From a virus, in the IMG/VR virus record IMGVR_UViG_3300050343_000034, positions 1 through 22,103 of that record: a DNA stretch of 22,103 nucleotides; one strand, written 5' to 3'. The notes under the pieces were generated by a model. The model made no database searches. It was not told the origin of the DNA and saw only the letters and a list, made by a program, of their open reading frames with translations. A program made the translations under genes and the position numbers. Positions 12,129 through 20,113 of this stretch are shown here, piece by piece (position 1 is the stretch's first letter; each line of letters begins with the position of its first letter).

Positions 12129-12944
12129 TATGCAAAGCTCACTGTTCCTGTTCCTGCTGTAATTGTTGTAACTTTATCTGAACCATCAGTAGCAGTTGTA
12201 CCTGTTAATCCTGCACCAATAGTAATAGTTTTAGTATTAACATAACGAAGTATTACTGTTCCTGAACCACCTACACCTCCTGCTGTAGCACCACCAGACC
12301 AACCACCACCTCCACCGCCACCAGAACCAGTATTTACTGTTCCTGCAGCTCCATCAGTGCTTCCACCTCCACTACTTTCTGCACCACGACCACCTGCACC
12401 ACCACCACCATCTCCTCCAGCAACAATACCACTTACATTTTTATAATTACCACCACTACCACCACCAGCTCTTGTTACTGATGAGCTAGTTATAGATGAA
12501 GCTAAACCATCTCCTCCAAGACCTGTTCCATCAGTTCCACCTGCTTCTCCAGCACCACCACCTGCACCAGCTGGAAGTGAACTATTTGAACCAGCGTATC
12601 CTTGATTTGCAGTTCCACTACCTGCTGTTGCACTTCTTGCACCACCACCAGAGCCACCTGTTCCTGCATTAGCTAAAGCTCCACCACCAAAACCTCCACC
12701 TGTTGATGTTACTGTTGCAAAAACACTATTATTACCATTTACACCATTACCAGTTGTATAACCTCTTGCACCACCAGAACCTACTGTTACTGTATAATTT
12801 GTGTTTGCAACAAGAACAAGGTCTGTTTCAGATGAACCACCACCACCAGAAGTTTGTACTGTATGACTTTAAATTTAAACTATCATCAACTGATACATTG
12901 TTACCAGAGTATTTACCTATAGCGTTAGTTTCAAGAGTTGACAT
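12128..12944 (-). pseudogene. Frameshifted glycine-rich tail-fibre gene
   Basis: An ATG at 12944 (TAATG overlap) opens MSTLETNAIGKYSGNNVSVDD and LNLKSY, the fibre cassette, but stops at 12828-12830 after FWWWW. A second frame, open from about 12866 to the stop at 12128-12130, carries 245 residues of glycine-rich fibre (QTSGGGGSSETD, YTVTVGSGGARGY, RAGGGSGGNYKN, and an end GLTGTTATDGSD). The usual middle of the cassette (TTxRNALTS to NGSAW) is missing, so an internal deletion or misassembly accompanies the shift. Confidence 0.65.
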
Positions 12945-13135
12945 TATAAATCACCCCAAGCAGAGCCATTGTAAAACTGTACTTTGCTATCTGTTGTGTT
13001 ATAGATTATATCTCCAGCAGCACTTGTTAGTGCATTACGCTGTGTAGTTGTATAAGACTTTAAATTTAAAGAGTTTTGCATAGCAACATTATTGCCAGAT
13101 GCTTTTGATATTGTGTTTACTTTTACAGTTACCAT
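12944..13135 (-). CDS. Short tail-fibre cassette protein
   Basis: 63 aa: MVTVKVNTISKASGNNVAMQ, LNLKSYTTTQRNALTS, AGDIIYNTTDSKVQFYNGSAWGDL and stop. It consists of the N-terminal fibre cassette alone, without a distal domain, and its stop overlaps the next cassette (TAATG). It may be a stand-alone collar or a truncated fibre. It is closely similar to the starts of the two genes downstream, so these arose by duplication. Confidence 0.6.
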   Translation of the reverse strand: MVTVKVNTISKASGNNVAMQNSLNLKSYTTTQRNALTSAAGDIIYNTTDSKVQFYNGSAWGDL

Positions 13136-13210
13136 TAGATAACTACAAGTGTACCATTGTTTGTCACTGTGCCTGTGATTGTGATAGGTCCAGCCATAAC
13201 TGAACCTGTG

Positions 13211-15430
13211 TTAGCTGGTACTGTGTATGTAGCAGCTTGTACTTGATTGTGTTGGAAGATACCACCAGCTGTAGATAAGAACTACACCTGCTTGATTCCA
13301 GTCAGCCATATCTGTGTTGTCTAACTCGTAGTGTATTCCATTAGCAATACCATCTGATAGTGTAAAGTCTGAATCTCCATCAATAAGTGCAGTTGCTGAT
13401 CCTACTGAACCTGGTTCAAACTGACTAGCAGTATTGTTATAAACTAATACTTGTCCATCTGATACACCAGAAGTAGATATGTCTGATAGATCTCCAGCAG
13501 CTACAGTTATGTTTGCTGATCCATTGAATGATTTACCAGCTATAGTTCTAGCAGTTTGTAAAGTTGTTGCAGTAGTAGCGTTACCAGTTAAAGCTCCTAC
13601 AAATGCAGTAGAAGTTACTGATGATAAACCTGTAATTGTTGTATCTAAGTTGACTGTTACATTTCCTGAAGTTCCACCACCATTTATGTTTGTACCTGCT
13701 GTAACTCCTGTTATATCACCTGTTGTTGCATCTACCCATTCAGGAGCAGTTGCACCAGCATTGACAGCTAAGACTTGGTTTGCTGTACCTATGCCTAATT
13801 TAGCTATAGTTGTTGTCGCAGAAGCGTAAGCTAAGTCACCTACTGTGAAAGAAGTTAATCCTGTACCACCACTACCTACTGCTAATGTGGAAGATAATCC
13901 TCCAGCAGTTCCTGTTACATTACCTGTAACATTACCTGTAACATTACCTACAAGGTTGGCTGTAATACTAGCAGGAAGTCCTATAGTGACTGTGTCTGTT
14001 GCACTTACTGCTACTTCTACTTCATTAGAAGTACCACTAAATGTAATTGTATTTGCATCACTTATTGTTTCTGATGTAGAACCATCTGATATATTAAAGC
14101 TATTCATATTACCAACACCAGTACCAGACAAGAAAGCACTTCTTGTTTGTTTCTTTAATCCACTAGCAGAGTCATCATAGATAAGTATGACATCATTATT
14201 GTCAGCAGTTCCTTCGTTAGTTTGTCCTGTAATAACTGTTGCATCTACAGCAATACTGTTACCTGTTATTGTAAGACCAGAACCAGCTTCTAAAGTAGAA
14301 CCAAATACACCAATCTTTCCACCCATACCAGAGTGTGAAGAACAATAATAAAATAAATTGTCTGGTGTATCAGCATTTACAGTAAATTGAATATAAGCAT
14401 TAGCACTACCTTGTGAACCACTAGCAGTTCTACCAGTTGTATAAGCTGTACCTTCGCTTGTTTCTGATAATACAAATGGATGTGAAGCTACTGAACTATC
14501 AGATACATCAAATCTATGTACAACACCAGGTCTAAATGATATTGTTGCATTTGCTTCTCCATCAATTAAAAAGTTACCACCTGATTCTGTGACTGCATAC
14601 ACAACTATTGCTGTGTTGTTTTCAAAGTTTATTGTTTTGTTAGTAAGAGTTTGTGTGTCATCTAAATCTACTAATGTTGCATCAGATACTGCTGTGTTAA
14701 ATTGTGCAAAAGTACCTGTTAAAGTAGCTTGTGATAAATTAACTGTAAGAGTATTACTTGCACTGTTTATAGTTTTGTTTGTTAAAGTTTGTGAACCTGT
14801 AAGAGTTGCTACTGTACTATCTATTCCAAAAGTTATTTTGTTAGTACCAGTTGCTGTGTCTATACCAGTACCACCTTCTAAATCTAATACTTCTGTATCT
14901 AGATCAATAGCAATGTTCGTACCACTATCAGCAGATAAGTCTAAGTCACTTGCACCTATTTGTGTATCTACATACGCTTTGATAGATTGTTGTGTTGCTA
15001 AATGTGTTGCAGAGTCAGATGACATATTGTCCTCATCTTTAACTGCATTACCTGCAACTATCTGTGTACCAGCTTCGTTAAAGTTTGCATCTACTCTGTC
15101 GTTAATGTCCTCTATGTGTTGTTGTAAAGGAGCCATTCGTACAACAGTTCCAGATGAATGTGATAATCCTGAACTAGCTGCTGATCCTTTTAAGTACCTA
15201 TTTGGTACAGATGTTGTTAATTGTTTTGTACCTGTGTTGACAGCAGTAACTAATAATACTTCTCTGTTCGTTGCACTATCAGGGTTTATAACTATGTAAA
15301 AAGGTGCAGCAAGAGTTGTAGGGTAGCTATCAACTACAGCATTAACAGTAAAGGTTGTATCTGATGAACCCATAGTTGCTGTTAAGGTTGTTTCAAAAGC
15401 GTTAAATAGCTTTGTTTCTTGTGCTGTCAT
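13211..15430 (-). CDS. Large tail fibre with cupredoxin-like motif
   Basis: 739 aa as read. The N-terminal 130 residues look like a fibre base; DDTQTLTNKTI and SQTLTNKTI repeats follow. At 290-375 there is a beta domain with His317 and C363-S-S-H366-S-G-M369, the ligand order of type 1 copper sites. Then come beta repeats, including three 12-bp units (VTGN) at 13911-13946. The last 15 residues (from IYSWWYLPTQ) are out of frame: another frame continues STAGGIFQHNQ... to a TAA at 13135-13137, which overlaps the next ATG. The real stop is probably there. Confidence 0.75.
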   Translation of the reverse strand: MTAQETKLFNAFETTLTATMGSSDTTFTVNAVVDSYPTTLAAPFYIVINPDSATNREVLLVTAVNTGTKQLTTSVPNRYLKGSAASSGLSHSSGTVVRMAPLQQHIEDINDRVDANFNEAGTQIVAGNAVKDEDNMSSDSATHLATQQSIKAYVDTQIGASDLDLSADSGTNIAIDLDTEVLDLEGGTGIDTATGTNKITFGIDSTVATLTGSQTLTNKTINSASNTLTVNLSQATLTGTFAQFNTAVSDATLVDLDDTQTLTNKTINFENNTAIVVYAVTESGGNFLIDGEANATISFRPGVVHRFDVSDSSVASHPFVLSETSEGTAYTTGRTASGSQGSANAYIQFTVNADTPDNLFYYCSSHSGMGGKIGVFGSTLEAGSGLTITGNSIAVDATVITGQTNEGTADNNDVILIYDDSASGLKKQTRSAFLSGTGVGNMNSFNISDGSTSETISDANTITFSGTSNEVEVAVSATDTVTIGLPASITANLVGNVTGNVTGNVTGTAGGLSSTLAVGSGGTGLTSFTVGDLAYASATTTIAKLGIGTANQVLAVNAGATAPEWVDATTGDITGVTAGTNINGGGTSGNVTVNLDTTITGLSSVTSTAFVGALTGNATTATTLQTARTIAGKSFNGSANITVAAGDLSDISTSGVSDGQVLVYNNTASQFEPGSVGSATALIDGDSDFTLSDGIANGIHYELDNTDMADWNQAGVVLIYSWWYLPTQSSTSCYIHSTS
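13911..13946. repeat. Three 12-bp tandem repeats in the fibre gene
   Basis: Units of CCTGTTACATTA and CCTGTAACATTA (twice) encode a GNVT repeat of a beta-helical fibre. Slippage here would change fibre length. Confidence 0.75.
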
Positions 15431-15431
15431 T

Positions 15432-17411
15432 CTATCCTAATCTCTCTACACCTAGTAATCCTATGGCTAATCCTTCACCACTGGCTGAAGTTGCAATAAC
15501 CTTACTACCTCTAAATCTTACTAGACAATATTGTGTTACAGACCCTCTTGGAGAAATTTCTTCAATAGGACTACTAACATTTTCTATTATACCTCGTAAT
15601 AAAGTATCTGGTCTGAATATCTCTAATTGGACATTCTGTCCTTCTTTATTTCTTAGTGCCTGATAGATTAAATCCCCTTGTCCATTGACTCTTAGTGCTT
15701 TCCTAAATGGTCTTTCTACTTGATCAGATATATTTATTGGCATATCTACAACCAAGTCATTGACTAACTGGAAACCTCTAACAGCAAACGATAATAACTC
15801 TGGTGATTGTGATGTGTCACTTGTAGTTATAGTAAGTTTTGCAGACATCCATCTACCTTGTACTAACTCTAAAACTTCTTCTTCTCCACCTGTACCAGAG
15901 GCAACAGATATTTGTGGTGTCCAAGTAATAGATGCAGAGTTGTTTATGTCATTAGGAATAGTTGTTGTTGCTAATGCTATAGTTCCTGAACTAACACCAT
16001 TAGTATTTAGCTTTGCTCCTACCCATTGTTTCTTTTCAGATGTATAGAAGTCAGCTAAAGCAGAGATAATATAACCTGTACTGACAAAAGTATCTGTCTG
16101 TTTATACACACCAACACCACTGATAAGTATGATAAATTTACCTCCAGTTGTACCAGTCTGTGTAATACCTGTAACTTTTGCATTAGCATCAGAGCTATGT
16201 GTCACGCTTAAATCTCTAGCTATACCAGCAGTAGGTAAGTAATATCTCCACAAGTTTGTTTCAGTTGCTGATTCGTGTATGCCCATATAGACACTATCTC
16301 TAGTAACAAACATACTATGTGGACTTTGGTCAACACCATTATCCCATTCTTTTATTAACTGTCTGTTAGCTAAGACATACAAGTTATCTGCAACAGTTAA
16401 CTCTGCTGTATAGAATCTACCTGTATTAGATTGATAACCTTTTGTACCGATATAAACAATACCTTCTGTTGCTGCAAGTGAATGGATCTCTTCAAAAGGT
16501 AACTGTGTTTGTCCTTTAAGACTCCAGGTACCTCCATCAATCTTTAGAGAATAGACATTACTATCTGTGTTACCTGCAATAACTACTGCACCTGCATCAA
16601 CAACACTTGTGAATTGATGTGTTGGTTCTGTTGTAACTAAAGCATCTGTTGTTTCAAAGTCACCAGAAAAGTTAGCTGTGAATGGACTTGATTGCCATAA
16701 AAACTCTGCTGTTGTGGACTTACCACTAACAAATAATGTACCTTTAGCAAACCAGATCCCTGTAAATGCACCAGTAAATACTGAACCTAAGTTTTCTGTA
16801 GTGAATGTTGTAGCAGATAAGTCATAAGATATAAGTTGTTTGTTTGATCCACCATCTCCTGTGACTATAAATAAATCATTACCAAATGCGACTATACCTT
16901 GTATTGCATAGCTAACACCAGTACTTGTCATAGCAGTCCAAGTGCCACCCTCATTAATAGATTGATATATGCTTGTACCATCTGTGATATACATATAACC
17001 ATTAGTTGTTTGTGCTAAGTAGTTATTCTCTGATGATAAAGTTAAAGTCTTTTGTTCTACATCTTTCAGTAATCTAACACTGTATGAGTTATCTTGTTCT
17101 GCGTGAAAGACATCAATACCTTTGCTATCCCAAAACCTAGAGAAATCATTAGGTGTACCTTCTCTTCTATGTGCTTTATCTAAACCTTCACCACCACTAA
17201 AGTTTGTTCTTGAATAAATCTGACCAAACTCCTGTTGGAAATCCTCTGGTGTTTCTGATGTTTGTATAGCTTGTGCCTGTAGTGGAGCAGTGTTTATGTT
17301 CATCTGCCTACCAGGACCTACAGCAAATCGTAAGAATAAATCATCTAAGTTAGCTTCAAATCCTTGTGCTTGTGGTTGTGCTGTGTTGCTAGGTGATGGT
17401 AATACTGCCAT
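15432..17411 (-). CDS. Beta-propeller-like tail protein, possible nozzle
   Basis: 659 aa. A polar N-terminus (NTAQPQAQGFEANLDDLF...) precedes a series of similar strand blocks (TTNGYMYITDG, AFGNDLFIVTGDG, AKGTLFVSGKS, DAGAVVIAGNTD, TEGIVYIGTKG) of the beta-propeller type. The C-terminal 150 residues form a beta domain (ISDQVERPFRKALRV, LEIFRPDTLLRGIIENV). It follows the 299-aa neck candidate and comes before the fibres. In short-tailed phages the tail nozzle has a propeller domain and this position, which suggests the same role; the homology is not proven. Confidence 0.6.
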   Translation of the reverse strand: MAVLPSPSNTAQPQAQGFEANLDDLFLRFAVGPGRQMNINTAPLQAQAIQTSETPEDFQQEFGQIYSRTNFSGGEGLDKAHRREGTPNDFSRFWDSKGIDVFHAEQDNSYSVRLLKDVEQKTLTLSSENNYLAQTTNGYMYITDGTSIYQSINEGGTWTAMTSTGVSYAIQGIVAFGNDLFIVTGDGGSNKQLISYDLSATTFTTENLGSVFTGAFTGIWFAKGTLFVSGKSTTAEFLWQSSPFTANFSGDFETTDALVTTEPTHQFTSVVDAGAVVIAGNTDSNVYSLKIDGGTWSLKGQTQLPFEEIHSLAATEGIVYIGTKGYQSNTGRFYTAELTVADNLYVLANRQLIKEWDNGVDQSPHSMFVTRDSVYMGIHESATETNLWRYYLPTAGIARDLSVTHSSDANAKVTGITQTGTTGGKFIILISGVGVYKQTDTFVSTGYIISALADFYTSEKKQWVGAKLNTNGVSSGTIALATTTIPNDINNSASITWTPQISVASGTGGEEEVLELVQGRWMSAKLTITTSDTSQSPELLSFAVRGFQLVNDLVVDMPINISDQVERPFRKALRVNGQGDLIYQALRNKEGQNVQLEIFRPDTLLRGIIENVSSPIEEISPRGSVTQYCLVRFRGSKVIATSASGEGLAIGLLGVERLG

Positions 17412-17417
17412 ACGAAC

Positions 17418-18317
17418 CTAGTAATTGATGTTCATTATCGCTACTGGCTGTGCATACAGAGAGCGTAGATTACCTCTTGCTTCATCAATCAACAATGACC
17501 TTAGTCGTAGTAATGCGTTTCTTAATCTTTCTCCTGATCCGACAGGATAGTTTTCAGCAGCTAGTTTTTCTGTAATAAATTCTTGTGTTGTTGCATCTAT
17601 ATCAGTTGCACCTATGATGTCAGCTACTGCTCCGACCATTACAATCTGATGATATGTTTGGTCATCTAGTAAACAGAAAGTAGCTAAGTCCACTGTTTCA
17701 TCAGTAGGTCTAACAAATCTTCTTTTAACTACAAGGTGTACTGTCTTACCTGTTGCAGTGTTATAAAACTGTACTGCTGCGTTTGTACTTGATGGTGGGA
17801 AATCTCTTAGTAATTCTATACCTGCTGATGTGTACTGACTACCTGATGCAGACTGTACATAGGAGTTAAGAACTTCTACTGTTGATGCTGGTACTTCTGC
17901 GTATGTTGCATTAGAAGTTACATCTGCTGTCGTGACATTCCATAGCGTTGGATATAGTCTTTCTATGTTATCTGATGTTGCATCAAATACAGACTTACGA
18001 GGGAATGTTGGGTTAATAAATATATTATCTTTGTCAGCGTGTGTAGCAGCTGTTGTACCAGAGTAACCTCTTGATACTGATAACACTCTTGTTGAAGTGT
18101 TTGCACTGGTAACTAACATAAGCTCTAGTCCAACCTCTACGATTGCACCATTGCCTAAAAGGTTTTCTTCCTCTACACTAAACAATCCATCTTCATAAGA
18201 AAGTGTGTTTTGTGAGTTAGTCATAGCACCATCTAACCTAGAAAAAGCTGATAGATCATCAGGTTTATTTAAGTAATCTCTATAAATTCTATCTACGAGT
18301 GTGCCTACTGCTGCCAT
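17418..18317 (-). CDS. Virion protein, probable head-tail adaptor
   Basis: 299 aa, first after the capsid gene. Residues 55-105 are a beta section (GAIVEVGLELMLVTSAN, RVLSVSRGYSGTTAATH), which resembles the common GTTAAxHAxG phrase of structural proteins; the end is a helical bundle (GERLRNALLRLRSLLIDEARGNLR). A good ribosome site (GGAGAT) precedes the ATG. Place and length fit a neck or adaptor protein of a short-tailed phage. The function is inferred from order, not from a motif. Confidence 0.55.
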   Translation of the reverse strand: MAAVGTLVDRIYRDYLNKPDDLSAFSRLDGAMTNSQNTLSYEDGLFSVEEENLLGNGAIVEVGLELMLVTSANTSTRVLSVSRGYSGTTAATHADKDNIFINPTFPRKSVFDATSDNIERLYPTLWNVTTADVTSNATYAEVPASTVEVLNSYVQSASGSQYTSAGIELLRDFPPSSTNAAVQFYNTATGKTVHLVVKRRFVRPTDETVDLATFCLLDDQTYHQIVMVGAVADIIGATDIDATTQEFITEKLAAENYPVGSGERLRNALLRLRSLLIDEARGNLRSLYAQPVAIMNINY

Positions 18318-18332
18318 ATATCTCCATATTAC

Positions 18333-18360
18333 TAGAGGGAGAAGTATTTATCTCCCTCTA
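18333..18360 (-). terminator. Perfect 10-bp hairpin after the capsid gene
   Basis: TAGAGGGAGA (18333-18342) and TCTCCCTCTA (18351-18360) pair over an 8-base loop. On the minus strand it falls between the capsid stop and the ribosome site of the 299-aa gene. No T-run follows, so it may be a partial terminator or a stabiliser of the abundant capsid message rather than a full stop. Confidence 0.6.
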
Positions 18361-18384
18361 ATAAATATACTATCTATCTTTTTA

Positions 18385-19323
18385 TTAGGCTACAGATAGG
18401 TTTGTTATCTTTGCGTGGAACTGTTCTGGACCATATTCTAATCCAATTTCTCCATACACTTGGTACTTATAAGCTGCACCAGTTTGAGCTAATGGCTCAA
18501 CAAAGAAGTGTCCTTTTCCTGGAATGTCCAAGAAAACTGGCTTCATAAACGCAAGATCAGCAATGAGAACATCATCAGCTGGTATGTGTCGTTCAAAAAC
18601 GATACCTACTTGACCGAAGTCTGTTTCTATTGTTGTGATATTAACGCCACCGATATTTCTATCTCTTGGTGCTAAAGCTAAAGCACTTGAATAGATAGAA
18701 GATAGTTTCTGCTTTTGAAAAGCATTAGCGAATATAACTGGCATCTCAAATGGAGCACCAGAGTCAGCCATTTTCTTTAAAGCTGATTCTACTTTTGCTT
18801 GTGTCAAAGCAGCTGCACCACCAGCAACTTCGTTAGTTGTTACTGCTGCTAACATACCCCTAGTTTTTCTAGGTGTAGTTATGTTGGCACCTGCGTTATA
18901 AGCTCCTTGAATAAAGGAATGCTCAATATCTCTTGCAGCTGTTTTCATAGCCATATCTAATTGGAAAGCCAATTCATCTTGAACTGGTTGATTACCAATG
19001 ATAGATTCTCCAGCTATGTTACCGACTGCTGCTTGTTTGGTGTATGATACTTCAACACCATACTGCATTATTTGAGTAACATTGCTTACTTCGCTTCTTG
19101 TTCTACCTTTCATAGTAGGGTCAGCACCTTCAACAACTGCTGTTTGTGTAGCACCTGCGAGGTCTGTTGTCTGCCAAGTAAATTGTTTTGATGAAACTGA
19201 TATACCACCAGTCATACCACCAATTGCACTCAATAATGGAGTATCTGTAGGGGAAACATTAAATAGTTCTCCTACATAGTTAGGGAGGTTAAAGGATTGT
19301 CCTTGACCTGTTATTGCACCCAT
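18385..19323 (-). CDS. Major capsid protein, SU10/DUF5309 type
   Basis: 312 aa, HK97-fold shell protein. Seen: SPTDTPLLSAIGG (24-36), FTWQTTDLAGA (48-58), VVEGADPT, RSEVSNVTQIMQYGVEVSYTKQAAVGNIAGE, QDELAFQLDMAMKTAARDIEHSFIQG and RKTRGMLAAV, the run of phrases typical of the DUF5309 major head proteins. The C-terminus holds VFLDIPGKGHFFVEPL and YGEIGLEYGPEQFHAKI. AAAGGAGAA lies six bases before the ATG, a strong site as expected for an abundant protein. The scaffold gene is directly upstream. Confidence 0.88.
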   Translation of the reverse strand: MGAITGQGQSFNLPNYVGELFNVSPTDTPLLSAIGGMTGGISVSSKQFTWQTTDLAGATQTAVVEGADPTMKGRTRSEVSNVTQIMQYGVEVSYTKQAAVGNIAGESIIGNQPVQDELAFQLDMAMKTAARDIEHSFIQGAYNAGANITTPRKTRGMLAAVTTNEVAGGAAALTQAKVESALKKMADSGAPFEMPVIFANAFQKQKLSSIYSSALALAPRDRNIGGVNITTIETDFGQVGIVFERHIPADDVLIADLAFMKPVFLDIPGKGHFFVEPLAQTGAAYKYQVYGEIGLEYGPEQFHAKITNLSVA

Positions 19324-19363
19324 ATGTTCTCCTTTTTATTTGTTAATTAATAAAGAGTAATTT

Positions 19364-19828
19364 TTATAATTTTCTCTCCATTAAGGTTTTTAATTTTTCT
19401 GCTTTGAGAGCTGAACTTGTTTGCCAATCACCATCAGACTGTGCCTGATTTATTTGGTCATCTATGCCTACTGGTTCAACTGGTACTGATGCTTCAATTA
19501 CAGTATCTAAACTATCTTGGCTAGTTATAACTCTGGATCTTTGAGCCTCTTGCTCTGTTACTTGATCAGGACTTGCACCCCAACCATAGTTTTCAGAAGC
19601 AAACTGCTTAATAGAATCAGAATCCATTTCGCCTTTATACAAGTCTTTCAATGCTTTACCTTGTCCAGAGCTAGGATCAAAACCTGCATCTTTAATGGCA
19701 TTACCCATCTGTACAGACTTATACTCTTTCTCTACACCTTCAAGTTCTTTAATGCGTTCTCGCATTGACTTGATAGCATTGTTATCATCTTGTGTGTTTT
19801 CCACTGTATTTTCCATATCGTTTTCCAT
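19364..19828 (-). CDS. Capsid scaffold protein
   Basis: 154 aa, acidic and mostly helical: an N-terminal Asn/Glu stretch, a coiled segment (MRERIKELEGVEKEYKSVQ), AIKDAGFDPSSGQGKALKDLYKG, and a basic helical C-terminus (LKAEKLKTLMERKL). The order charged coiled coil, then a short basic tail, directly before a capsid gene is the common design of scaffolds that bind the shell from inside. ATG at 19828 has GGAGAG in front; a second in-frame ATG lies four codons later. Confidence 0.8.
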   Translation of the reverse strand: MENDMENTVENTQDDNNAIKSMRERIKELEGVEKEYKSVQMGNAIKDAGFDPSSGQGKALKDLYKGEMDSDSIKQFASENYGWGASPDQVTEQEAQRSRVITSQDSLDTVIEASVPVEPVGIDDQINQAQSDGDWQTSSALKAEKLKTLMERKL

Positions 19829-20072
19829 ATTCTCTCCTCTCCCAGATTTCTACTAACTACATTATCCTGGGGTAAATAATGCGATAGGCGACAAGTTATA
19901 ATTAAAGTACAAATGAGAATTGTCAGCCACTTCTAGCTGTACCGATACTGGGCGATTTAAAATACACAGTTTATACGCCAGAGATAAACTGGAGGTGCAA
20001 TGTCAATTTTGTTCGCAGACTGTTGCTATGCGATACTATATATAGTACCACTATATGTGGGATATGTGTGTA
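19829..20072. other. Intergenic region within the head operon
   Basis: A 244-base gap in an otherwise closely packed minus-strand block. It contains an inverted repeat CAGTTTAT/ATAAACTG (19967-19974, 19984-19991), a 14-bp perfect palindrome at 20034-20047 with the TATATA centre, and a TTGTCA/GATACT pair on the plus strand (19920-19925, 19944-19949; 18 apart). A promoter for the capsid genes or an operator would fit here; no strong minus-strand -35/-10 pair is found. Confidence 0.5.
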
Positions 20073-20113
20073 TTAAAGTTCAGTTAATCCTGAAACTCTA
20101 CGACCTGTTCTAG
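20000..20113 (+). CDS. Possible 37-aa membrane peptide, opposite strand
   Basis: On the plus strand GGAGGTGCA precedes an ATG that opens MSILFADCCYAILYIVPLYV and a hydrophobic remainder, ending 40 bases inside the opposing gene. The ribosome site and hydrophobic helix are good, but no neighbour runs this way and the overlap with the gene at 20073 speaks against it. Confidence 0.25.
   Translation: MSILFADCCYAILYIVPLYVGYVCIKVQLILKLYDLF

Noticed and set aside
12703-13047. Plus-strand frame rich in His, Tyr, Leu and Gln
   Set aside because: It is the antisense shadow of the GGT-rich fibre repeats; the His/Leu/Tyr pattern comes directly from CCACCA-type repeats.
14589-15299. 236-codon plus-strand frame in the large fibre gene
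   Set aside because: It is antisense to the fibre; Val/Ser/Leu-rich text arises from the Thr/Asn/Gly codons on the other strand, and there is no start signal.
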